Positions 18,624-30,400 of a stretch of DNA of 64,000 nt are shown here, in pieces (positions within the stretch are counted from its first letter, which is position 1; the number at the start of each line of letters is the position of its first letter). The notes beneath the pieces were generated by a model. That model did not search any database. It was not told the DNA's origin and saw only the letters and a list, made by a program, of their open reading frames with translations. Source of the DNA: Zygnema circumcarinatum (lineage: Eukaryota > Streptophyta > Zygnematophyceae > Zygnematales > Zygnemataceae); assembly GCA_037447605.1 (NCBI GenBank), contig CM074820.1, forward strand, positions 1,000,787 to 1,064,786. The letters run 5' to 3'. Position numbers and translations under genes: made by a program.

Positions 18624-21600
18624 TCATGAACGTCTCGGAAAAATGCAGATCGCCCCGACCCTGACTAGTCCCCTACATGACTTAAAAGTATTACATAACA
18701 TCAAGGGACCAATCCACACAAGCATTTCCTTGCTATTACGAAGTCGTACACTCACATGATTTAGATTTGTCGCAGTCCGTTCTTCCACATTTACAGCTCG
18801 CGCAAAGTTGGCTGCTGTTTCACTCACTTCCCAGTCACCCTCTTCATCTTCTTCACACTCATCATCATCTTCATCATCACTGCTCTCATCCGACAATGCA
18901 GGTACTAAAGTCGGTGCCTCTGTTTCCCACAATCTTGCCCAGTCTATACCCTTGAAGAAGGGGTGGTTCTTTAATTCCTTGTGACCATTGAGCCCATCCC
19001 CAAGTCTCTTTTTCGGATCCATATCCTGCGGGAAAGAACGACCCCTTATCTTTCTCAGAATACACGACGATGCTCCTCACCCTCCACTTGCATTTCGCCT
19101 CGCATTTCTCCTCCCCCCTCTCACTTTTTACCGTCTACTCGCATCATTCCGACGAAAACAGAATTACTCAACCTTCACAGCCTTACAACATCCTCATTTA
19201 CTGGTAGTTCTACACTTTGCTTACCAATAACTGGTTAACAAGGCTCCGCGCTTCTGGAGGGAAATGGTCCGGGATCGTGAAGTCGCGAGCTATGACTTTT
19301 TGGAAACAAAGATATTCACTGGCTGCCCTAAATGGAGGGCGCCCCTCCAGCATGAAGTAGATCACACAGCCCAATGCCCACAAGTCCGCTCTGCAGACAG
19401 AGCATTTCTTTGGTTTGTTTACAAGGGAGAAATGTTGCATTTCCCATAATAAAGTATCTGGGCAATTCACGTCAGAGCAGAAATACTATGTATGTTACCA
19501 AGACATTAGCAAGACATTGCTTCAGAATGGAGAATTTTAGTTGACTGAGGGAGAAAATGGGTGGTGTGGCTGTCAAGTAACGGGTGTGGTAATAGCATAT
19601 ACGAGTTAAGGTTGGGAGCATAGCCTCACCCGATAGTGACAGGTTGGCTGTTGAGAACTTCGGGAGATACATATTCCGCAGTGCCGACAAATGAACAGTT
19701 GCGATCGTCTGAAAAGAGAGAAAAAAAAATAGGAAGAAAAGGGTAAGGAAAGGCATACAACTGCAGAAAAAGCGAAAAAAACCGCAGTGGTAATCATTAG
19801 TAAGGCAAGAACGGGATAGCGATAACATAATTGACCAGAACATATGCCAGATAATATGGTAGCTAGTTAGAAAAACTGCTTTACTTTGAAAAATGGAATG
19901 ACGAGTACCTGAGACCATGACGGAGCATGCTAGGGAGCAATGCAGTTTTAACAATTGGCTTTTAATTGGCGTACATATAATTCTATATACATTTCTCTAT
20001 GAGACCTCAATAGGAGAGTTCCGGCAAGTGACACAGAAGGTGAATAATAGCAGATAGACTTGTGCTTATTCGGGTGGGCAAAAGCATATTAATATGCAAG
20101 GCTATGGAGAGTAAAGTGAACGCATCAAACTGAAGGCAAAGCAACCGAACCTTGCAGGTTGTCAAAGCTACTGCCATCCAAGGGCTGGAGAAGTTTCGCG
20201 CTTCCAAAATCGATCAACTTAATGTGTCCTGCCTCTGTCAAAAGGAGATTTTCTGGCTGCATAAAAAGGACGAGAAAGGCCTCAGAATATAAGAGAAATG
20301 TGTGGAGGATAGTCCGAGGACAGAAAAAGCAAAAACACGAATCAAGACGGGAAAGAAACGGGGACATGTGTATGTGCCAGTTCAAGAAAAGTCAGCCATA
20401 TCCAAGATTACCGTAGTTCTGATATCAAAGCATTAGCCCAAATCAATGAAATGACTGAATATGCCATCCTGAACGTTTTGTGCGCCGGATTCTCGCAAAC
20501 TTCCAGCAGCTTGCAATCAAGAAAGTTCCCACCTTAAGGTCACGATGGATAATTCCCTTATTGTGAATGTATTCAAGGGTATCAAGGATCTCTGCAGCGT
20601 AGAACTGCGCATCCTCGAATGGCATACGGCCTCTCTGCAACAGCATGTATTTGTAATTGTTTAGGCTTCATAGATATGTGGTAAGCAATCACAGGATAGG
20701 CAGAAGTATGAAGGAGTTCACAGTAGAGGATTCAGTGACGAGAGATGTTCGAAGCAAATACCCATATTGAATGACATTCAATTACCTCTGAACTTTTTTC
20801 GTAAGAGTATTGTATCTGGTGCTTTGCAGCGCTTACCATACAATGATTTATGATATATCATGAAATTACTTATCTTCGGCAAGATCTCTTGATCTACTGT
20901 CACAATGACTCTGGTCGTGCCTTGTCTAAAAAAAAATAATAATAATACGATAGAGAAGAAAAGGGTATAAGAAAGCTTAGGTCTTACCTCCTTGATTTGG
21001 TGAAAGAGCTCTCCACCATGGCAGCACTCTAGCCCCATGTCTGCAGTAGGGAAAACATACAAGATGGACGCTTAAGAACTGCTATGATTGAACCAACCAG
21101 GTAAGCATATTGATCTGAGGAACAATAGAAATACAGTTTATCAAATGCAGACCTGGAAGTCATGCAAGCCTCAAGGATAAGGAAATTACAAAGAGAGCGT
21201 TCATCTTGAAATGTGAAGTGGAGGCGGATGATGCCAAGGTGGTCTGTATTGTCCAGGATAAGCCGTTCCAATTTCACGTATTCAACCTTCCTTTCGCGAA
21301 CAATGTGGCGCTTATCCATGACTTTCAGGGCGAACTCTTTGCCTGTCCGCTTGAAAGTTGCAGCGACCACCTGCAATTACCGTTCTTCGCTGGGGACGGT
21401 GAAGGTGGGCCACAAGTGTTCTACACTGATGAATTGAGCCCATCGACGTGTTATGCATAATGGAATGATTTGTTCAGGAATAGTGAAGTTGCTTTACACC
21501 TAGTATAGCAAATGGCATGGATGCTCTTCCAACCAATGACTGAAGAATGCGGGCTTCTTACTACTAACTTAAGGGAAACCACTCAACGGTAACTTCAAGA

Positions 21601-22047
21601 CAACCACGCATCCCAATGAGGACGCGACATATGAGGAAAAAAAAAAGTACTATTCATTTGCAGCAATTTTTCCTGCAAGTGGATAGAAAGACAGCTGTTG
21701 AAAGCCTTTTCGCAGTCGCCGAACAAATGCACAAGCAGTACTGCTGTTAAAGATATGTGAGGAGTTGTTTGTATCCTATACCTGATATGAGATTGTTCAA
21801 ATCAATTAAATGGTTCGAGTAAGAAGAAAATGTGAAACAACTCGACAACGTTTTCATCACAAGAAGGACTCACCTTTGAAAAAGAACCCATTCCAAGGAG
21901 CCTTCCATAGGAAAAATCACGCGCTCTCCTCGGAGCCTGCTGCTCCATGTTTCCGCTTAAGTCTTCCTTCCCTTTTTTCCCATCGCTCTCATTCCTCTCA
22001 GCTGTATCTGCGTTTACAGCCATGCTGACGCTGTCATCCGAGGGCAT
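18624..22047 (-). CDS. PDK1: 3-phosphoinositide-dependent protein kinase 1 (PDK1), no PH domain seen
   Basis: Eight exons, in coding order: 22047-21874, 21370-21190, 21040-20988, 20634-20533, 20256-20151, 19708-19630, 19390-19225, 19025-18624 (420 residues). PDK1 is the AGC kinase that phosphorylates activation loops of other AGC kinases. Seen: glycine loop GMGSFSKV (52-59), Lys74, HRDLKPEN with Asp168, DFG at 186-188, activation segment [12 protein letters not shown] with Ser211 at the autophosphorylation position, and [13 protein letters not shown]. The C-terminal part is acidic ([15 protein letters not shown]). Flowering-plant and animal PDK1 end in a PH domain; none follows here, as reported for moss PDK1. 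A good donor (GTGAGT) sits in the last exon after NLNH, at 18755-18750, so the true C-terminus could be spliced differently. The start is the first ATG in frame. Confidence 0.9.
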
Positions 22048-23751
22048 CACTCTCCGCTACAAATTATATAGCGATTCTGAATGCAGAAACCCCCTCTCTC
22101 CTGATGCTTTGGGTATCCAAACGACAGGCTTCACTGCACTGCAATGTGCAGAATGTGATGCAGCTGAGAGCAGAGCAGCATATATTGTCCCACAAATACC
22201 GCAGCGACTGAAAAGAAAGGAATATTTACCTGTATGCATGTGCATCTATCTACTTCCTAACAAGCTGCGAGTGCAAACTGCACTGTTTTCAGAACTCAGA
22301 ACTCAGAATTCTGAGCTCAGAGCTCAGAGAGAAAGAAGTGGGAGCACAATATCTGCACCCCTCCGTGGCAAACAATGCTCGAGCACACCCAATGACGATC
22401 CGTCACGTGTCCCTCGAGTGCTTACGTGGTGTGCCCCCATTGGTCCTGAAATGGTCCGAGGCCCCAAAAGGGGAGCGGGTACTTAACGACTTACCGCTCG
22501 CGTAAGTACCGGTCCGTACGTACACCTGTACGAAAGTCCGAGGGAATGTGTACGGCACGTACGGAAGTGGCAAGCGGCGGACGAAAGGGGACGATTCGTG
22601 ACCGTCCGATCACAGGGAATCAAGGATCTACAGATTTTGCGGGGATCTGATTTAGGGTTTTTAGGGTTTGAAACCCTAAAAGTCTGATTATCCGGTATGT
22701 GGACTGCAAAAATAGGGGGAGTCGGACCTTGACCATCGCCAAATCAATTTCGTAAGCCTGTCAGGCGATTTAAGCATTGGCTAGGTACGCATTTCGGTAC
22801 GGCTGTGTACGGCGGAGCCGCGGATCCCGACGCGGAATTCGTACACGAAAGAAGTGACTTTTAGTAAAAGGAATTCGGGAATTTCGTAAGCGATGGTCAA
22901 GGTCTGACTCCCCCTAATCAAAGAAAAACATTTTTGCAAAAAAAACACATGGAACCAATCAAAGTTCGAAATGTGTTCGTATAGTCAAATTATTGCTTAG
23001 AGGGTAGACTCTGATTGGTCGATGTAAACTGACAATTGATGAATTGAGCCGGAATGTGCGCGTTGCTCAATGGTTGAACTGGTAGTGGATCAGAAATTGA
23101 CATTTGTTTTGCGTGGATCCTACGACAGGGGCAATGATCAGAAGTCTAGCATAGAACCAATATACTGGACGACGCAGAAGATGATCCTTGATTGCACGTT
23201 GCATGATACGGATTCTGTTTCAGGGAGACAATTTTAATTGTGGAGATCAACTCGGTTCAAAGAAAGCTTCTGGAAGGCTTTGGCGAAAAAGTGTTTGGAA
23301 GTTTGGGACTCGCCCTTGCGCCTTCGAAGGGCCCATTGCAAAATTACTCGAATAAACCCAATGGCGGTGCGCCACGTGACGAAGTTCCAGACGTGGCGAG
23401 TTTCGATTGGAAGATTCTCGAAGTTCAAGCAATAGCGAAGGCCCTAACAGGGAGAGAGAAACGTAGAGAGGCAACGGGAGAGAGGGAGTGGGAGCGGGAG
23501 CGGGAGAGGAGGGAAAGGGAGAGAGGGAGTGAGCAGGAAGAAGCGCGGAAAGAGACGAAGGGAAAGAGGGAGGAGGGAGAGGGAAGAAGCGCAGATAGAG
23601 AAGAAGGGAAAAATTGGAGGGAGATTGCGGCTTGAGGAAGTGCTTCTCAACGGCGCGGATCTTTGGTTTCTTCAAGAATTCGCAAGTAAAGCTTAATACC
23701 GGCCGCGAGGTCTTGCAAGGAGAGTGGTTTGAGAAGTAGCACCTTTCAGCC
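22048..23751. promoter_or_regulatory. Divergent intergenic region, PDK1 / FES1
   Basis: 1.7 kb between the start codons. It holds a palindromic CTCAGAATTCTGAG cluster with repeated AGAACTC/GAGCTC words (about 22292-22330), a CGTAC-rich stretch (22500-22570), TTTAGGGTTT copies (22651-22680) and MITE A' (22715-22914). A GA-rich stretch lies at 23450-23620 upstream of FES1. Open frames at 23240-23978 overlap on both strands and are not supported. Confidence 0.5.
22715..22914 (+). mobile_element. MITE-like element, family A, complete copy
   Basis: A 200-bp element with both ends intact: left GGGGGAGTCGGACCTTGACC, right GGTCAAGGTCTGACTCCCCC, one mismatch between the inverted ends. TA flanks both sides. 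It is about 85-90% identical by eye to 698-876 over the shared part, with a small insertion in the middle (GCCGCGGATCCCGACGC). Confidence 0.8.
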
Positions 23752-26518
23752 ATGGCTGCTACCAGTAGTAACTGGGAGTCCATTCTCAAGTGGAGCTTGT
23801 CGCAGTCAGATGGGTCGGGGCCGGCGCGCCAAATCAGGTGCGCAATTGAGGGGATTGGTAGGGCAGCCAGAAGGCTTTGAGCTTCATTTCCTGCTGCAGA
23901 CGCATGATGCCGTTCTTTTTTTGTTCTTAAAATGAAGGGAGGGTAACATTTCAGAGTCTGTTTCGTAGAAAGGCGCACATATGGTTGTATATGACAGTAA
24001 ATATGATTTTTTCTTTGTTATTTCTGTAAAGGAAAAAAAAAAAAATACAACACGTTTTAAGAGTACTGTGGTAGCCAGACCTCTACATACTTGCACATCA
24101 ACAATAACTGGAAGCAGTGGATGATTGGACGAGATGCACGATAGAAAGGAGGAAGCTAAGTGATCAAGTGCTGACATGGTATTCTCATTGAAGCAGTGAG
24201 GAAGAAAGGAGATGGTTCCAAGAGGCAGTAATGGGCAGCCAAGTGGACGTTATTAAGCGCATGAAGGAGATTTCAACAGTGATGCAATTGAATGAGCAGC
24301 AGCTGCAGGACAACGGAGTTACTGTGGAGGAGCTGGAAGGTGATTCGCAGGACCATACCCCATTTGTTCACAAAGAGCAACTTTTTTGAGCTTCATAAGA
24401 AATTGGAGCCTTTGTAGAATTAGAGCAACTGGGTTGGTTACAAGAGCAAAGCGCTTTAAAGGAAGTATCGATCTTGGTTGCATAGCTATCAGAACTGACA
24501 AGCAATAGCTTGACATGTCTTTCATTCTTTCTCGGCTCCTGGAGATTGAAGCATGTGCTCTGGTTGTTTCCTGTTTCTCTAAGTCTTTGTAACGTTTACC
24601 TAAAGAAGCTACTGTAGTTGATTCTGCCTATATGGTACATTCTGATATAGGGAATAAATGCGTAGGCGCAAAAGTAAATGGTCAAACTCTTGTTTTCGCA
24701 AAGGGGTTGAGATGATGAGATGATGAGATGATGAGATGATGATATAGAAGACGTTTTGATGGCTTGTTTTTCAGGGTCGTGTGATGGTAGTTTTATATTA
24801 CAACCCGCGAGAAGGGTTTGAAAAGGGATGAAGATTGGAATAGTATTGAATTTGGGACTGTTTTGCGTTGTAGAAAAATTGTTTGCTCAATCTCTTGGCG
24901 AAGACTTCGAAAATTATTTTCTGAAGTTGTTCTAAAGTTCATTGTTCCGCTGTATGTGATGCAGGTGTGTTGGAGGAGCTGCAGGAGCATGTGGAATCCA
25001 TTGACATGGCCAATGGTTAGATTTCTCTCTCATTTCCTTTTTCTTCCATGCTATCCATGGATCTTGCTTTACCGCATCCCTAACCTCTGCCCATTATATG
25101 CTGAAATCAATCACATTTGATGCCGGACACTGTTACCTTTTTGCTGCAGATTTGCAGGCCATTGGCGGACTTCTGCCTCTGCTCGAGTACCTTAAGAGCC
25201 CGCATGCCTCGCTGCGATCACGGGCTGCTGAGGTGGTGACCACTGTGGTGCAAAACAACCCCAGAAGTCAGGAAAATGTGATGAACGCCGGGGGCCTTCC
25301 ACTGTTGTTACAGAATTTCACTTCTGATTCAGATGTTTTAGTTCGAACAAAAGCTCTGGGAGCAATATCATGTAAGTTGCTATTTTCTTCCAACATAGGG
25401 AGTTGGCGGCTGAATTTTGCGGCTGACCAGGCAAATGTACCTGCATTTCGTTTCCTGGGGAGTTGTTGCTCGTCCAGTTCTGAATGCCTGTGATGTCTCT
25501 CGTGCTTGCAGCTTTGATTAGACATAATAAGGCGGGAACCGACGAGTTTCGAAAAGCTGGCGGTTTCCTGACGTTGAAGGAAGCTCTTAAGAGTGATGAA
25601 CCGCGATTTCAAAGGTGAGTTCCTGCATTGTATATTCTGTTACATTCAGTAAATGCAGCAGCAATTTCAGCCACCTGTTACAATGTATGCATTAGCACCC
25701 GAGGTTCGAGGCTTGAATGGTAGAATAAGCTGTTGCTCGAAGCATTTCCAATTTTGAAGCTTGATCTAGTCACAAATCAGTGTAGACAAATAAATCTCGG
25801 CATACATGAACCTTCTGGTTTCTGGTCTATGTTATGCCATAGTTCATCATTTGCTGGATGTTTTGTATCGCTATGCCACTGATTCGACTTAGACTCAAAG
25901 CGGCGGACAATATGTATGTTCAAGAATCTCTCTTTTTGACCTCTATTTGTGTGTGCTTCTCCATTCAGGAAAGCTCTGTATGTGCTGCACTACCTGATGC
26001 AAGAAAATCCGTCCGATCATAAAACAGCTCTGGAGGTCGGGTATGGGTCCATCCTTACCACACTAGCGACAAGCGCAGATGCAGATGTGAGGCAGGCAGC
26101 ACTCCATGCCTTGGTAGAAATGGCCGTCCGAGGGCCGGAAGAGGTGGAAGAGCTCACTCGACCTCGGGAAGATGCAGCAGAAACGTTGAAAGATGTGCTC
26201 AACCGGAGAATGGAGGCGTTGAAGACTTTGGAGGGAAATGACATAGAATATTTCATGGACGAGAGGAACCTTCTAGATGAGCTCTGGGATCGGTGCTTTG
26301 GAAAAAGGAGAAGTACAAGTGAAGCTGTGAGAGGTGTACGTGAGGGAGAGAGGGGGAGTGTGGAGGAGAATTCTCAGTTGGGTTCGTCGAACACGGTGAG
26401 GGGATTAGGGGCTGCATTGGCTCCTGCTGTGGGGAGTTCACATACTCCGGTCTTGTTGTTAGGAGGTCCTACCTCGTCAGCTTCTCCTGCACCTGGAGGT
26501 GGACAGAGAGAGGCATGA
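23752..26518 (+). CDS. FES1: FES1/HspBP1-type Hsp70 nucleotide exchange factor
   Basis: Six exons: 23752-23837, 24197-24339, 24965-25015, 25150-25371, 25512-25614, 25969-26518 (384 residues). The protein is an armadillo-type cytosolic factor that releases ADP from Hsp70. The N-terminus (NWESILKWSLSQSDG, residues 7-21) is the Fes1 signature. It is followed by an acidic helical linker (NGVTVEEL...ELQEHVESIDMAN). Armadillo-like repeats follow (GGLLPLLEYLKSPHASLRS, AAEVVTTVVQNNPRSQENV, KALGAISSLIRHNKAG). The last exon holds the final helices (NDIEYFMDERNLLDELW) and a Ser/Gly/Pro-rich tail of about 90 residues with no known domain. All splice phases close. Flowering-plant Fes1A has a similar length. 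The start gives MAATSSNWESIL; the upstream GA-rich frame is not used. Confidence 0.92.
24713..24746. repeat. (GATGAGAT)n short tandem repeat in a FES1 intron
   Basis: Four to five copies of a GATGA-type unit within intron 24340-24964. Confidence 0.8.
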
Positions 26519-27432
26519 ACTTGCAAACCAGGAACGGTTGAGAAAGGGAGTTGACTGGAAAACGTATGTGAAAATAAGAGCAAAACTCCATTGTAGTATG
26601 GCGTCGGACAATACTGACGCTGTTTCCTTTCACTTTTGCAACTCTTGCCGTGCCGATGTAGGCAGTTAGCACAACGACCAGCTTCCAGCATGGATGTATG
26701 ATGATGCGCATGATTTTCGTAGTTTGCATATCGCTGGATGATTTTGTAGCTGAAGGCAATTTCAAACTTATATGTGGCTTGGTTTCCGGACGCCATAACC
26801 AAAAACTAGTTGCGATAAACTGTGTACCCATGGTTTAAAATTGCCGACGAACGTATCATATGGTTTATAGTTCGTGTTGCGCTTTCTTCACCTGCACACA
26901 ACCTGAACGCTCCAAATCGGCTTTGCACTACTTCTGCACGACAAGGACGTCAACACGGAAAAGACGACGTTGAACCATGAAGAACTACAACAGCATCAAT
27001 GAACAATGAACAATGAACAATAGGGGGTGTCAGACTTAACGAAATCTTACGAACAAAAAAGTTTTGTAAGTACTCCGCCGCACCAGGATTGCGATGTCAC
27101 CGAAGTACTCGTTCTGGTCGCAAACTTACGAACAATTTTTAGGTCTGACACCCCTAATGAACAATGAACATCGCTCCATGAACACTCTGTGAGCCTCCGT
27201 CCACGCTTTGTTTAAAGGGAACATTTTCTGCCGCCAAACTCTGCAGAACAGGTAGCATAGCACCAGCCTGTAGCTCCCTACGGAGAATTCGACCGTTGGA
27301 TGGCCGCGTGCGAGATTGCGAGAAAATGGGCCGTTGGATACGCCACATGGACGATTCAGTTCCAGGGCAGAGTCGGAAGTCTTTGTCCCTTCAACTTCTG
27401 CCTTTCTCGCTTCTCCTCTCTCTCCTCTAGCC
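26519..27432. other. Intergenic region, FES1 to PCID2
   Basis: Holds the 3' flank of FES1, a (TGAACAA)n short repeat at about 26996-27021 and again just after the element, MITE B' (27023-27154), and the promoter of the PCID2-like gene. No other gene is visible. Confidence 0.5.
27023..27154 (-). mobile_element. MITE-like element, family B, inverted copy
   Basis: Reverse-complement copy of 882-1014 with ends GGGGGTGTCAGACTTAA and AGGTCTGACACCCC. TA flanks both sides. One C is missing at the right end. It interrupts a (TGAACAA)n short repeat, with copies of that repeat on both sides, so the pre-insertion site can be deduced. Confidence 0.8.
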
Positions 27433-30400
27433 ATGGCGGACGCGGCCCGGCTTCTGAACGACTATTGTTCAGCTCTCGCCAGCGCTTTCTCGCTTCAGGA
27501 CGGCGTGTCGTTGGCGCGCCTGATCTCGCTCAGCGGCTCGGAGGGCTATCGGAGGGCCGTTGCCGAGTCTTTGGATGCAGGAAAGGTAAAGACCAGCTTC
27601 TGCAACTCCTGAGTGGTGCCTGGTTGAGGCATTGGAGGAGCGATATTAGGCGAGTGGAAAATGGCGAGAGAGGAGATTGAGAGAGGGACAGAGAGGGAGA
27701 CGGAGGAATGTGGCTGATTCTGTCACTAAAACTTGCAGATAACGGAATTTATGGACTGATTTCTACTGATTTATGGAGTGCTTAATGCAGAGATTGAAAC
27801 CTAGATTATTTCACATTGATGGAAATTTTTGCAGCCTGAATTTGGCACAGCTTAACTCGCTTTCTTGCACTATCGAAAGCACGACCTCATTTGCGCATAA
27901 ATTCTGCGACTTCTTTCACCACTATGTTGTTGGGCTTATTTTATAGCACATAGACCTGCTCTTCTACTCGTTGCTATCTTCATATGACCAAACAATAGTT
28001 ACTCTCATCGTTTTACAAACGTTTCTTGAATTCAAACATAACTTGCACCCTCGCCCCTTCTGGGAATCCTGAAAGCAGTGGACCATGCAATTTTTCGCCA
28101 GACCATGGGGGACTACAGACATGCGCGGAGGGCAATATTTAGGCCATATAAGCCCTTTGTAAATGGTCTTGTTTCAAAACGAACAATTTCGCCATTGATT
28201 CTTATTTCCATTTGATGCAGATCCTTTTCCAAGAAAAGGATACTATGCATGCTGTATTAATCGAGAAAAATTATTTAAGGTAAAGCATGTCATTTTTATG
28301 CAAGAGAGTTTTCAAGTTCAAATTAGGATTAAGGATTTTGGAAGCATCAGAGCACTCATCCAGTTTTTTCTGCTTCATACCATCCAAAGCCTAAGTATTT
28401 TTTCTTTCTTTGAACTCAATACTGCCTCTGACTGAAGTTAGAACTTCATTTGTTTTGCAGGATCCAAAGAAACTGGCACGCAAACTGCAAACTTGGGGTT
28501 TGGAAGACATGCTGCAAAGCCATCTCTTGTGCATGCAGGCATACTATCATCATCGCTATGCAGAAGCGTTTGCTGAGTTACAAAATTCTACAAAGTGAGA
28601 CTCCCATTTCTCACTTTATTTATAACAGGCCACAGCTTATATTGGTAAATTTTGGAAAACTTAGGCTGGACATCAGCTTTTTTCAATTTATTCATTTCCG
28701 CTTTAATTCTACCTTGAAGATTTCCAGAACTGCACTGAAGGGTTAAATGAAATGGATCCGGACGTCAAATGGCAGCGTCTTTCTGCAGGAGTTTCGAAAC
28801 TGGGATTCTACGTGGGCTATGAAGGCTTTGCATGCGATGGTGTTTGACATCAGAGCCGTTGCAGAGAAGGTATAATGAGCTTGTCGTTATACCGGACAGA
28901 ACTTTTTGTGTATTCAAGAACATGGATATCAATATTTATCTGTTTCTTTCTTTTGTAAATACGTACATTTTCCCAATTTAATCTTCCCATGAAGATTAAA
29001 AAAAAACAAGGGCGAGTGAAAAATGCACAGGACAGTCTGTGAACGAAGAATTACCAGTACTTGGAGAATAGAGGAAAAGAGCTAGTCATAACCGGGAACG
29101 TTCTCACTTATAACCGTACTGGTGAATTTGACACAGGGCAGTTGGATAGTTATTCCGAATATACAAGTGCAATCCGACGACTACTTGTCACTAATTTTTC
29201 TTATGAGTTTGCCGCAGTCAACCACTTCTTTCCTCTGACATAGATTCAAGGACTGCTATCTAAACCATTTACCTAACTAGAAAATCAATCACATTTCCGT
29301 AGAGCCAGAGGTATTTCCGCAAACGAATTAAGTATTGATTCATGTTCTACATGTTTGGTATGTCTGCTTCAGGCTGACATGAATTTGGCAGCAGGAGTTC
29401 GGCCAAGAGAACATCTTAAAACTGCAGGTTCCTTTCTCATGAAGGTTTTTGGAGCTATCGCTGTACGGAAATCTGCCTTTTCTAACCTTTCAATGTGCTG
29501 CTTTTGCTTGTGTTGTTGTACTCTGAAACTTTTCAAGTGCTGATTGCTAGTTTCATCCCCTGTTGTCTATGTCGTTCAGCTCGGCTGTATGTTTCCTCAC
29601 AACTGGTCGACTTTCTTGCATCAATGGCAGGGGAAAGGGCCAAAAAGGATGGGTGCTCTGTACGTGGCTTGCCAGTTATTCAAAGTGTATTTTAAGGTGA
29701 GTAGTTTGGGTGGGAATCTGCTCGCGACGAGCTTTTTGGTTCTTTGGTGTCGGTGTTAAAGTCCTACTCTGATATAGATTCAATTGCCTATCATCTGCAT
29801 CTCCCGTGATTTTAAGAAATGTGTGTGTCATGATATTGACCAAACTCCGATTGCAAGGGCAGCTGGGAACAGTTCATCTCTGCAGGAGTATTATCAGAGT
29901 GATTGATGCCGGAAACTTCGATGACTATCCTGCTTGTGACAAGGTAGCTGACAACGTTTACGAGAAAATGTTGCAGCAGTAGTTTGGTTATAGCTGTGCT
30001 GGGAGACTGTTGCGTTGTTAAGATAGCATTACTATTGAATTTCGGAACTTGGAAAAAAATTGGTACTGGTTTTTCGAGCCATGCAGCTATCAATTAATGA
30101 ATGAATGAAGGGGGAAGCAGGTCACTTACAAGTATTACACTGGTCGTCTCGACGTTTACAACGACGAGTTTAATTTGGTTAGTAGCCGCTGCGTACCTTT
30201 ACGCAATCAATGAAGCAGATGCTATGGCTGTCTACAATGCAGATCGTTGGAAGCAAGATGCATATGCATGTAAAGCAATCTATAGATCGATCTGATCACG
30301 GACAAAGCTTTCTAGCGTCAAGACATCTAGGAATAGGCTCTTGTTATTCATTGTTCTTTTCGTGTTTGGGCCACTTGCAGGCTGACGAAAAGTTGACTTA

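Noticed and set aside
23240-23978. Overlapping frames of 131 and 243 codons upstream of FES1
   Set aside because: They overlap on opposite strands, are GA-biased, and the minus-strand one covers FES1 exon 1.
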